Under the pieces are notes generated by a model. That model did no database searches. It was not told the DNA's origin and worked only from the letters and a program-made list of their open reading frames with translations. DNA of 27,336 nt, taken from the IMG/VR virus record IMGVR_UViG_3300020472_002167, positions 1-27,336 of that record; one strand, 5' to 3'. This stretch comes from a virus. Both the position numbers and the translations under genes were made by a program. The first letter of the stretch is position 1; every line of letters starts with the position of its first letter. This document shows, piece by piece, positions 9,143 to 16,881 of this stretch.

Positions 9143-9940
9143 ATGGCCAGTTATTCATCTTACAAAAAAATTAATGGAGATACCTTTGCAAGTGGTATCT
9201 TAGGAGCTGATAAGTTCAGTTCTTCTCCGACTTCCACATATGGTGTTAAGTGGGTATATGGAACCATGTGTAGGTGCTCGCCAGGTTGCTGTTGCAACTG
9301 GACAGTACCAACGGGAGTAACAAAGCTTTGGATCCAATTATGGGGTTCAGGTGGTAATGGTGCAGGCGCTTGTTCCTGCAACAGATGTCACCACTATGGT
9401 GCATCAGGCGGTGGATACTATAACAGTCAAATAGTTTCCTCAAATGCTGGGTGTACTTATTCGGTATGTGCTGGTGGAGTTTATCCATGTCTCTCAAGAG
9501 AGTGTTACGGATGTCAAGGATGTTCGTCGTATGTAAATGGACATAACCTAAGTAACTTCTGTGCTCAAGGTGGTAGACGCGGAGACGCGAATACTTCTTG
9601 GTCTACTGAGTGTACTTCAACATGGTCATGTTGTGCGGCCCCTACTCAATGGGGTGGACAAATGGCACTTGGTAACCATGCTCATGCATGGACTGCTTCT
9701 CGTTATGATACTTATAGAGGATGGTGTCACTGCTATAATCAGGGCATAACACCAACGTCTGCTCCATTGATCGGAACCTTTGTACAACAATCTACACGAG
9801 GATGTTGGATCCGTTGTGGTTGCTGGGTTGTTCCTTATGGTAATGGTGGAATGAACGCTATGTCAAATTATTGTGGCTCAGGCCATTGTGGACAAGGTGG
9901 TACTGGTGGTGGCGGATTAGTTAAAATTACATACTTCTAA
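9143..9940 (+). CDS. Cysteine-rich, glycine-rich fibre-like protein, copy 2
   Basis: The product is 265 residues with about 25 cysteines and is collinear with copies 1 and 3. It has CSPGCCCNW with VPTGVTKL, CSCNRC, LSRECYGCQGC and the invariant GCSSYVNGHNLSNFCA, again starting at residue 126. RCGCW and a GQGGTGGGGLVKITYF ending follow. It is the most diverged of the three: Cys is lost in the Y-P-C-L-S-R segment where the others have CCSREC. The start is supported by GGAG at 9134-9137. It begins 11 bases after copy 1, so it is probably on the same transcript. A structural adhesin role is inferred. Confidence 0.8.
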   Translation: MASYSSYKKINGDTFASGILGADKFSSSPTSTYGVKWVYGTMCRCSPGCCCNWTVPTGVTKLWIQLWGSGGNGAGACSCNRCHHYGASGGGYYNSQIVSSNAGCTYSVCAGGVYPCLSRECYGCQGCSSYVNGHNLSNFCAQGGRRGDANTSWSTECTSTWSCCAAPTQWGGQMALGNHAHAWTASRYDTYRGWCHCYNQGITPTSAPLIGTFVQQSTRGCWIRCGCWVVPYGNGGMNAMSNYCGSGHCGQGGTGGGGLVKITYF

Positions 9941-9954
9941 CAGCAGGAGAAACG

Positions 9955-10746
9955 ATGGCTACGTATTCATCATACAAAAAAATTAAGAACGACCAGATAG
10001 TCGATGCGACGATTCCATCTTCTGCTCTTGCTTCTGGTGCGTTCGCAAACTGGTGTGTCAAGTGGGTTTATGGTACACCTAACTCCTGTACTCCTGGCTG
10101 TTGCTGCGGATGGCAGGTTCCTTCAGGTGTTCAAAGAATTAACTTCGAGTTATGGGGTGCTGGAGGAAACGGACACGGATCATGTACTTGTTCCAGATGT
10201 CATAACTGGTTTGGTGCAGGTGGAGGATTCTATAATACAAAGACTATTGGAACAGTTGCGGGTTGCACTTACACAGTTTGTGCAGGTGGTGTATACCGTT
10301 GTTGTTCACGAGAATGTACAGGATGTTACGGATGTTCATCCTACGTTAACGGACATAACCTCAGTAATTTCTGTGCCTTAGGTGGTTCAAGAGGTTGTGC
10401 AACTAACTCTTGGCCAAGTTCATGTTACTCTCAGTTCGAGAGGTGTTGTGTACAACCTGGCGCATGGGGTGGAGATTTTGCAATGGGTAACCATGCAGGA
10501 ACCTCATATAAACAGGACGGATGGGACTGCCATTGTTACTATAACAAGGGTCATCCTACAGGTGCTCCATTCATCGGAACGTTGGGCGTTAGTTACGCTG
10601 TTAGACGTTGTTGGATGCGTTGTGGTTGTTGGACTGTTCCTTACGGTCACGGTGGACAGGGTGCTATTTCTACCTATTGTGGAAGTGGTCACTGTGGACA
10701 GGGTGGACAAGGAGGATCGGGTCTCGTTAAGATCACATTTGTTTAA
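9955..10746 (+). CDS. Cysteine-rich, glycine-rich fibre-like protein, copy 3
   Basis: The product is 263 residues with about 27 cysteines. Same architecture as its two upstream neighbours: YSSYKKIKNDQI at the N-terminus, CTPGCCCGW, CTCSRC, CCSRECTGCYGC, GCSSYVNGHNLSNFCA at residue 126, RCGCW, and a GGQGGSGLVKITFV end. It is closer to copy 1 than to copy 2 in most cysteine positions. AGGAGA at 9945-9950 supports the ATG. The gene is followed directly by a strong rho-independent terminator, so the triplet forms the end of a transcription unit. Role inferred as for the other copies. Confidence 0.8.
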   Translation: MATYSSYKKIKNDQIVDATIPSSALASGAFANWCVKWVYGTPNSCTPGCCCGWQVPSGVQRINFELWGAGGNGHGSCTCSRCHNWFGAGGGFYNTKTIGTVAGCTYTVCAGGVYRCCSRECTGCYGCSSYVNGHNLSNFCALGGSRGCATNSWPSSCYSQFERCCVQPGAWGGDFAMGNHAGTSYKQDGWDCHCYYNKGHPTGAPFIGTLGVSYAVRRCWMRCGCWTVPYGHGGQGAISTYCGSGHCGQGGQGGSGLVKITFV

Positions 10747-10764
10747 GAAAAACAAAATTTTAAG

Positions 10765-10792
10765 AGAGAGGGTCACCGTACCCTCTTTTTTT
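10765..10792 (+). terminator. Rho-independent terminator after the cysteine-rich triplet
   Basis: The stem AGAGGGT (10767-10773) pairs with ACCCTCT (10780-10786) across a six-base loop and is followed by a run of T, with A residues upstream. It lies about 20 bases after the stop of the third cysteine-rich gene and just before a late promoter. Confidence 0.85.
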
Positions 10793-10801
10793 ATTGAATT
10801 G

Positions 10802-10809
10802 TATAAATA
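10802..10809 (+). promoter_or_regulatory. T4-type late promoter octamer TATAAATA
   Basis: A perfect octamer immediately downstream of the terminator at 10765-10792 and 32 bases before the ATG at 10842, the same distance as for the promoter at 2937. An AAGGAG at 10817-10822 lies between promoter and gene, somewhat far from the ATG. Confidence 0.75.
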
Positions 10810-10841
10810 ATAGACGAAGGAGTTAACCTGAACAAATAACC

Positions 10842-11603
10842 ATGGCTACCAAAATTATTTCCCACGCATGGCAGTTAAAATTGCCAAATAACTTCCTTGT
10901 GGATCACTCTTTCAGTGACGGCAAGGATAGAAGTTGTACTTACGACGGACCAGACAAGATTTATTTACAGTTAGATGCTAACGGTAAAGAGGCATATGGA
11001 CCTCTTACTGAAGATGACATCGCTGATGGTCGTCCAAAACCTGCTGACGTTGTTGAATGGTTTGAAGTAGATTGTGCTGCAAGTCACACAAATACTTTAA
11101 TCTGTCAATTACGTGCTCCAGTTATAGATGAGAAGGAAGAAGACAGAGGTACAGGGGAAGTTTGGCATCCAGGCTCACCAGACATGACTGCAGATGGATA
11201 TCCAAGATTCTCTTATTCTACACCATTAATGGCTGATGATATCTATGATATCGACAGCATTAAGAAAAATGGAGGTGGTACTCTTGACGTTACTGCTTAT
11301 ACTGTTAAGGAGAAACTTAATGGTCATGATGCAGACCTAACTTGGGATAACATCAGAAGTAAGAGAGATACTACACTTGAACAGTGTGATGGTAAAGTAT
11401 CAGAAGACATGCCTACATCAATTAAAGATGAGTGGAAAGTTTATCGTCAGAAGTTAAGGGATTTCCCTAAGACTATGGCTGATGCTGGAGTTCATCCTAA
11501 CATAGCTCAAATGATGATGCCTGATGTTCCTCAGCACGTTGATCCTCCTGCGGCTAATGAGCCTAATGCAGATGGTACTCAACCTTGGGCCCCACCATTC
11601 TGA
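10842..11603 (+). CDS. Virion-region protein with tail assembly chaperone-like C-terminal domain
   Basis: The product is 253 residues. Residues about 167-183 (TWDNIRSKRDTTLEQCD) and 198-209 (WKVYRQKLRDFP) match the W-x-x-[IV]-R-x-x-R-(D/N) ... W-x-x-Y-R-x-x-L-R-D pattern of the phage tail assembly chaperone domain common in T4-like cyanophages and other tailed phages. The N-terminal 140 residues are not familiar. The C-terminus is Met/Pro-rich and ends in NADGTQPWAPPF. It forms a single-gene unit with its own late promoter and terminator. Placed after tail-tip genes, it may help assemble or attach those fibres (inference). Confidence 0.7.
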   Translation: MATKIISHAWQLKLPNNFLVDHSFSDGKDRSCTYDGPDKIYLQLDANGKEAYGPLTEDDIADGRPKPADVVEWFEVDCAASHTNTLICQLRAPVIDEKEEDRGTGEVWHPGSPDMTADGYPRFSYSTPLMADDIYDIDSIKKNGGGTLDVTAYTVKEKLNGHDADLTWDNIRSKRDTTLEQCDGKVSEDMPTSIKDEWKVYRQKLRDFPKTMADAGVHPNIAQMMMPDVPQHVDPPAANEPNADGTQPWAPPF

Positions 11604-11624
11604 TCAAACATATATAAATTAATT

Positions 11625-11650
11625 AAGATGATCGAAAGGTCATCTTTTTT
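11625..11650 (+). terminator. Rho-independent terminator with GAAA tetraloop
   Basis: AAGATGA (11625-11631) pairs with TCATCTT (11640-11646), extended by a T-G and a C-G pair that close a GAAA tetraloop, and is followed by a T run to 11650. It lies 22 bases after the stop at 11603 and ends the unit at 10842-11603. The hairpin is just upstream of the next gene's ATG at 11664. Confidence 0.8.
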
Positions 11651-11663
11651 AATGTCTTAAATT

Positions 11664-12323
11664 ATGTTTGAAGTAAATTATCAATCAGACGCACACGTTC
11701 ATAAACTTTACGATCATTATAAGTATAATGATGTTGGAATGGTCTGGAGAAAAGTTTTTATAGTAGATAATTTCTATTTAAATCCAAATGAGGTTCGAGA
11801 ATACGCTTTATCGTGTGAACCAAAAGAGGAAAAAAGTTATACTGGAGATTTGATAGGTAAAAGAGTATGGGAACAACAAATAGAAATGCAAAAAAATCTT
11901 AAACCATTGTTTAAGGGATTGTGTACTCTGGATCAATGGACAAATATTGAATGGGATGAAGATGATTTCAATACAAAATGGGATGATATGAAGTTTATGG
12001 TCAATGTTAGTTACGGATCAGACTTCGCTAAGAGACAAGATGTATATAATGGAGATGTAGTTACATATCATAAAGACAATACAAAATATAAATGGGCTGC
12101 TTTAGTATATTTGAATAAGGATGAAGAATGTGATGGAGGTACAAAGTTCTATCCATTCAAAGAAGATTTGCCTATGTTTAAACCAAGTGAAAGAGATGCC
12201 TTTACATGTGAGATGAAGTATAATAGAATGGTATTATATGAATCAAGACATACCCACGGAGCTATATTAAATAGGGATATGTTTCAAACAAAACCCCGTC
12301 TAACACAGGTGTTTTTTATGTGA
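11664..12323 (+). CDS. DUF6445-like putative Fe(II)/2-oxoglutarate-type oxygenase
   Basis: The product is 219 residues. FIVDNFYLNPNEVREYAL (residues 32-49) matches the family opening 'hydrophobic-D-[DN]-F-x-x-x-P-x-x-V-R'. Then come YHKDN (135-139, a possible H-x-D pair), ALVYLNKDEECDGGTKFYP (146-164), NRMVLYESRHTHG (187-199) and the ending R-L-T-Q-V-F-F-M. This layout is that of DUF6445, a cupin-fold family resembling prolyl hydroxylases; the enzymatic activity is not established to my knowledge. Such genes recur beside tryptophan halogenases in bacteria, as here. No Shine-Dalgarno is visible and the gene follows a terminator. A related gene lies at 22147-22875 on the other strand. Confidence 0.65.
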   Translation: MFEVNYQSDAHVHKLYDHYKYNDVGMVWRKVFIVDNFYLNPNEVREYALSCEPKEEKSYTGDLIGKRVWEQQIEMQKNLKPLFKGLCTLDQWTNIEWDEDDFNTKWDDMKFMVNVSYGSDFAKRQDVYNGDVVTYHKDNTKYKWAALVYLNKDEECDGGTKFYPFKEDLPMFKPSERDAFTCEMKYNRMVLYESRHTHGAILNRDMFQTKPRLTQVFFM

Positions 12324-12330
12324 CTAAATA
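12323..12330 (+). promoter_or_regulatory. Putative variant late promoter ACTAAATA before the accessory operon
   Basis: ACTAAATA directly follows the stop of the upstream gene, 50 bases before the ATG at 12381. It is the only late-promoter-like element upstream of the ten-gene operon. A GAGGTG at 12368-12373 serves the ATG at 12381. Confidence 0.45.
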
Positions 12331-12380
12331 ACTTTAGGAATCATGAAAATCATTATTCTAATTACTTGAGGTGAAAAACA

Positions 12381-13646
12381 ATGCGATCGAAGGCCTTTTT
12401 CATAAATGGTGGAGCCGGAAGAGTTATATGCTCCATACCTGCATTTGAAAAACATGTAGAAGAACATCCCGAAGATGATTTTATTATCATTTGCGAGGGT
12501 GGAACAGATTTTTTTAAAGGACATCCTACATTAGATGGTAGGGCTTATGACAACTGGCATAAGAATGTCTTCCAAGAACATATTAAACACAGAGATTGTG
12601 TAAGTCCAGAACCATATAGAGTTTGGCATTACTATAATCAGAAGTGTACTCTTGCACAGGCATATGATATTGAAATTAATGGTTTAGATGAACCAAGAGA
12701 ACTACCTAAACCAACACTTAATCTTAATAAGACTGAGGTTATTAATGGATATAATGTCGTACAGGAAGTTAAATCAGTAACTAAAAAGGATAAGATTCTT
12801 GTCATTCAACCGTTTGGTCGCGGGGTTGAACAGTATGGAGAGTTTATTGCAGATCCTACCTCAAGAAGTTTATCATTAACAAATACTGTTGATATCATCA
12901 ATAATCTTAAAAAGGATTATGGTGTTATTGTTATGAGTGAAATTCACTTCCCAGTAGAAGAGGATGAAGAGAAGTCTCGATATAAAATTGCAAGACCTCA
13001 AATTCAAGATATGCGTCAATGGGCTGCTGTAATTGATGTTGCAGATCACTTCTTAGGATGTGATAGTATGGGTCAACATATGGCAAGAGCTCTTGATGGA
13101 ACTGCAACTGTAATTGTTGGTTCAACATATCCAGAGAATATAAGTTATCCAGGCCATAAAGATTTTGATATCTATGATGTTGGTCTTGATAAGAGAGAAT
13201 ATGCTCCTATTAGAATATCTCAAGACGAAAGAGTTGACAGATATAATGATGAAGCATTAGAAATGACTCAATCACAAGTCAAAGAAGTTTGTGATCTTGT
13301 TAGAAAGAGGATGGGTAAATCCAGAACATTCACTGGTACATACGTTCCTGTTCAACAAACAACACAATCATGTGATACAAGTGGTAATATGCAGCCTCAG
13401 CCTGTTGCTCCTACAAATGCACAGAGACCTGATATTAATCAGTTGCAAATGCAACAACCAAATTCTGGCCAAGCTCCATCAATGAATATGGTTCAAGGTA
13501 GAGTTAAACCACAATCACCAACTCCACACTTCACTTTGGATAAACCAAAGTCTATGAAACCTTCTAAAGGATTTAAGCAGGAAGTGAAAAGTTTATTAAA
13601 GACAGATAAACCTTCTATTACTATAGAGAAAAAGAGTGAGGCTTGA
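12381..13646 (+). CDS. GT9 / heptosyltransferase-like glycosyltransferase with disordered C-terminal tail
   Basis: The product is 421 residues. FINGGAGRVICSIPAFEKH near the N-terminus resembles the GT-B N-domain start of ADP-heptose:LPS heptosyltransferases (GT9: G-D-x-x-x-x-x-P-A). Residues 138-147 contain ILVIQPFGRG, in place of the family's second-domain entry strand. Residues 221-259 (ADHFLGCDSMGQHMARALDG, then VIVGSTYPENISYPGH) match the GT9 signature D-x-x-[IV]-[GS]-x-D-[ST]-[GM]-x-x-H-x-A-x-A-L, then G-x-T-x-P. The last 100 residues are Gln/Pro/Lys-rich low-complexity sequence, unusual for this family. GAGGTG sits seven bases before the ATG. First gene of a ten-gene overlapping operon that also encodes ADP-heptose enzymes, which supports a heptosyl donor. 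Identity to a specific transferase is uncertain. Confidence 0.6.
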   Translation: MRSKAFFINGGAGRVICSIPAFEKHVEEHPEDDFIIICEGGTDFFKGHPTLDGRAYDNWHKNVFQEHIKHRDCVSPEPYRVWHYYNQKCTLAQAYDIEINGLDEPRELPKPTLNLNKTEVINGYNVVQEVKSVTKKDKILVIQPFGRGVEQYGEFIADPTSRSLSLTNTVDIINNLKKDYGVIVMSEIHFPVEEDEEKSRYKIARPQIQDMRQWAAVIDVADHFLGCDSMGQHMARALDGTATVIVGSTYPENISYPGHKDFDIYDVGLDKREYAPIRISQDERVDRYNDEALEMTQSQVKEVCDLVRKRMGKSRTFTGTYVPVQQTTQSCDTSGNMQPQPVAPTNAQRPDINQLQMQQPNSGQAPSMNMVQGRVKPQSPTPHFTLDKPKSMKPSKGFKQEVKSLLKTDKPSITIEKKSEA

Positions 13647-13648
13647 TA

Positions 13649-15463
13649 ATGACACAATGGATTGCAGCAATCGCCAGAGGTCATAACTCTGGTGTATGTC
13701 TTCTTGCGGATGGCGAATTAGTTTTTGCAATAGAAGAAGAAAGACTTTCAAGAAAAAAATATGATGGTGGGCCTTATGCTTCTATGGTCAAGATTCTTGA
13801 CTATACTGATAGGTTAGATTATCTTGCGATTGCACATACGCAACCATTAAATGAAGCTGGAACTGTTGATTTCACAGGAGAACCAGTCTATGTTGGTTTA
13901 GCCAGAAAGTTAGGTCTCATTGATAGAAATCAGGACATTTATAATCATCCTCAAGTTACTGATTTAAGTCATATCCATCATAAGTTACATGCTTCATGTG
14001 CTTTCTTTAGATCTGGATTTGAATCTGCTGTTGCTGTCATTGTAGATGGCGCAGGAACTTATATTCCTATGCAGATTGATGGTGAACAGGAGATGACATG
14101 GGAATTGGAAAGCATGTTTACATGCAAGTATCCAGATGAGTTCAATACCATTTACAAACATCAAGGAGGACGAGGACCTTGGGCTTCTGGTAGTTTACCT
14201 AATTTTGGTGCAGGAAGAGAAGGTGAAAAAGATAATACTTATGAACTTGTCTTAGATGATTCTGCTGGTATAGTTAAAACATATGAGGCTGCAACACAGT
14301 ATTGTGGATGGGCTCCTATTGAAGCTGGTAAGACAATGGGATTATTCCCATATGGAAAGAATAGTTATAAGTTTCCTGATCTATTCACAGATTATGAAGG
14401 GATTGCTGCATGGAAAACTGCCAATAGAGATTTAGTTGTACCAACTTATCCTAATGGTGCTGTTATTAACCAAGGTAGATTCCCATACTTACATACTCCA
14501 GAGGAATATACTAAAGGAGATGATAGACCAGACATAACTAAATTAGATAATCGTAGAGACATTGCTTATGCAGTCCAGACAGAATCTCAACAGATGGTTC
14601 TGGATCTTATTCGTAAAGCAGTTGACATGACAGGTAATACAAATGTAGTATTATCAGGTGGATATGGATTAAATTGCGTTGCTAATTATTGGTATCTTGA
14701 TCAATTAAAAGGTGAAGGTATTAATTTATATGTGGAACCAGTCAGTAATGATGCTGGAACTGCAATTGGAGCAGCTTACTTACAACACCAATTGGTGACG
14801 AAAGATACGACTGTTAAACCACATTTACATGATTTGTATACTGGTCCTTCATACGAATATGATAGGGAGTATATTCAAGCACTTGCAGAACATTATGGTG
14901 CATCAAGAATCTTTGAATCTAACCATAAGGATGCAGTAGAACTTATTACTAATAAGAATATTGTTGCATTGTTCCAAGGTAAATCAGAAGCAGGCCCTCG
15001 TGCATTAGGTAACAGGTCTATTCTCTATGATGCTCGTGATCCAAATGGAAAAGATTTCGTTAACACAGTAAAACGTCGTGAATACTTTAGACCATTTGCA
15101 GGTTCTATTTTAAAAGAACATGTACATGAGTGGTTTGATCTTCGTGGTATGGATGAAACTCCGTTCATGATGTATGCAGTTAACTGTCAAGAAGGTATTC
15201 AAGAAAGGATACCTGCAATCATTCATGTGGATGGTACGTGTAGGATTCAAACTGTTACCGAAGATGTTAATAAAAACTATTACGATATTATTCAAGAGTA
15301 TTATAATCAAACAGATTGTCCAATTATATTCAACACATCCTTTAACCTTGGCGGAGAACCTCTTGTAGAGACTCTGGATGACGCTCTGAGGACTCTTGCG
15401 AACAGTTTGATAGAATACCTCTATTTGCCAGAATACGGTCTTATGATCGAGGTGAAGAACTGA
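13649..15463 (+). CDS. Carbamoyltransferase (NodU/CmcH/TobZ family)
   Basis: The product is 604 residues, the full family length. It transfers carbamoyl from carbamoyl phosphate through a carbamoyl-adenylate to a hydroxyl of a sugar or antibiotic. Diagnostic motifs are in order: EEERLSRKK (29-37), HHKLHA (110-115, metal-binding region of the Kae1-like domain), VDGAGTY (132-138), LSGGYGLNCVAN (335-346), SNDAGTAIGAA (366-376), GPRALGNRSIL (449-459), KRREYFRPFAG (475-485), HVDGTCRIQTV (526-536) and NTSFNLGGEPLV (562-573). I chose the ATG at 13649, preceded by GAGG at 13638-13641, over a TTG at 13643. It begins two bases after the glycosyltransferase gene and overlaps the halogenase gene (TGATG). 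The substrate is unknown; a heptose is plausible from context. Confidence 0.9.
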   Translation: MTQWIAAIARGHNSGVCLLADGELVFAIEEERLSRKKYDGGPYASMVKILDYTDRLDYLAIAHTQPLNEAGTVDFTGEPVYVGLARKLGLIDRNQDIYNHPQVTDLSHIHHKLHASCAFFRSGFESAVAVIVDGAGTYIPMQIDGEQEMTWELESMFTCKYPDEFNTIYKHQGGRGPWASGSLPNFGAGREGEKDNTYELVLDDSAGIVKTYEAATQYCGWAPIEAGKTMGLFPYGKNSYKFPDLFTDYEGIAAWKTANRDLVVPTYPNGAVINQGRFPYLHTPEEYTKGDDRPDITKLDNRRDIAYAVQTESQQMVLDLIRKAVDMTGNTNVVLSGGYGLNCVANYWYLDQLKGEGINLYVEPVSNDAGTAIGAAYLQHQLVTKDTTVKPHLHDLYTGPSYEYDREYIQALAEHYGASRIFESNHKDAVELITNKNIVALFQGKSEAGPRALGNRSILYDARDPNGKDFVNTVKRREYFRPFAGSILKEHVHEWFDLRGMDETPFMMYAVNCQEGIQERIPAIIHVDGTCRIQTVTEDVNKNYYDIIQEYYNQTDCPIIFNTSFNLGGEPLVETLDDALRTLANSLIEYLYLPEYGLMIEVKN

Positions 15464-16881
15464 TGGAGGTTGTTATTGTTGGAGGAGGTACGGCTGGTTG
15501 GTTATCAGCTGCTTCATTTTTACATGAACTTCCTTTTGCAAATATAACTTTAATCGATAAAGAGGAATCAACTCCAGTAAGTGTTGGTGAAGCAACTCTT
15601 ATAGGTTTTGAGGGATTCCTTAAAGATAAGTGTGGATTTCCACCAGAGGAATATCTGAGGAATATGGATGTAACACTTAAGGGTGGTATATTATTTCCAG
15701 ATTGGGGAATGAATGGTAATGCTCCTTGGCATCCATTTACTTTTCCAAATATAGTTGACAAATGGTCTACTACTCAGAATGAACCACTTGAAACTCAGAT
15801 GGCTTTATACAATTGCAGTATGAGGAATAGTATTGACAGGACTCAATTAGATGGTGGTTATGCTCTTCATGTTGATTGTTTAAAACTAATAGAATATATT
15901 AAAGCAAAGATAGAACATAAGATAACTTATATACAGTCATCAGTTAAAAATATTAGAAGAAATCAGGGTATTAAATCTTTGTTCTTACAGAATGGAACAC
16001 AGGTTAGAGGGGATGTTTTTATAGATTGTACTGGTGTTGATAGTCTTCTTAAAGATAAAAGAAGAAAAGTAGATCTAAGTGATCGTTTATATGTTAATAC
16101 TGCAGTTGCAGGACATGTTGATTACATTGAAAGACATAGAGAGTTACGTCCATTTGTTGTATGTCATGCTGTAGATGATGGATGGATATGGAACATTCCT
16201 CTTAAATCAAAGATAGGAACAGGTTTAGTATTCAATAGAAATATCACTGATCCAGAAGATGCTAAGAAGATTCTTAGTAATTACTGGAATGGAAGAACAG
16301 ATGAACTAAAGATTTTAAATTGGGAACCTTACTATGATCTAAATCAATGGGAGAAGAATGTTATTTCTATTGGTTTATCTGCAGGGTTCATAGAACCACT
16401 TGAAAGTACAGGTATTGCATTGATTCTTGAAGGTATATCTACAGCTGCTACTAAATTAAAAACAGGATATTTTAATGATTATGATATTGATTGTTATAAT
16501 AGTTGGATGGTATCAATGTTTGAATGTTGTACGGACTTTGTGAATATGCATTATTCAAAAGTAACCAAGGACACTCCTTTCTGGAATTATGTTAAAGATA
16601 ACTATAAGATGTCAGATGCTCAAGAATTCTATCTTGATAATATGAAGTCTTCTGATCCTTCTGTTGTAGATGGTAAGGATCATTTCTTTGGTGGTGCCAA
16701 TTGGATACATTGGTTAATCATGTTGGGGTATCCTATCAGACCAAAAGATTATCATATATGTGAATGGAACGATCCTACTGGATGGAAATCTATGCACCAT
16801 TCAACACTTCGTAAAGATCTCACTATTGAGAACTCTGAAAACTTTATTGATCATATGACCTTTGTGGATAATTACCTATGA
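15463..16881 (+). CDS. Flavin-dependent halogenase 1 (tryptophan halogenase family)
   Basis: The product is 472 residues and predicted to use FADH2, O2 and halide to halogenate an electron-rich substrate through HOX. Visible hallmarks: FAD-binding GGGTAGW (7-13), GEAT (42-45), catalytic-lysine segment TLKGGILFPDW with K73 (equivalent to PrnA Lys79), WIWNIP (241-246, the W-x-W-x-x-P halogenase signature) and IGLSAGFIEPLESTG with E314/S315 (PrnA Glu346/Ser347). All key residues are present, so it looks active. It needs a separate flavin reductase, not seen in this window. A homologous marine viral halogenase (VirX1, from a cyanophage) has been reported to prefer iodide; whether that applies here is unknown. 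Overlaps its neighbours at both ends. Confidence 0.9.
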   Translation: MEVVIVGGGTAGWLSAASFLHELPFANITLIDKEESTPVSVGEATLIGFEGFLKDKCGFPPEEYLRNMDVTLKGGILFPDWGMNGNAPWHPFTFPNIVDKWSTTQNEPLETQMALYNCSMRNSIDRTQLDGGYALHVDCLKLIEYIKAKIEHKITYIQSSVKNIRRNQGIKSLFLQNGTQVRGDVFIDCTGVDSLLKDKRRKVDLSDRLYVNTAVAGHVDYIERHRELRPFVVCHAVDDGWIWNIPLKSKIGTGLVFNRNITDPEDAKKILSNYWNGRTDELKILNWEPYYDLNQWEKNVISIGLSAGFIEPLESTGIALILEGISTAATKLKTGYFNDYDIDCYNSWMVSMFECCTDFVNMHYSKVTKDTPFWNYVKDNYKMSDAQEFYLDNMKSSDPSVVDGKDHFFGGANWIHWLIMLGYPIRPKDYHICEWNDPTGWKSMHHSTLRKDLTIENSENFIDHMTFVDNYL

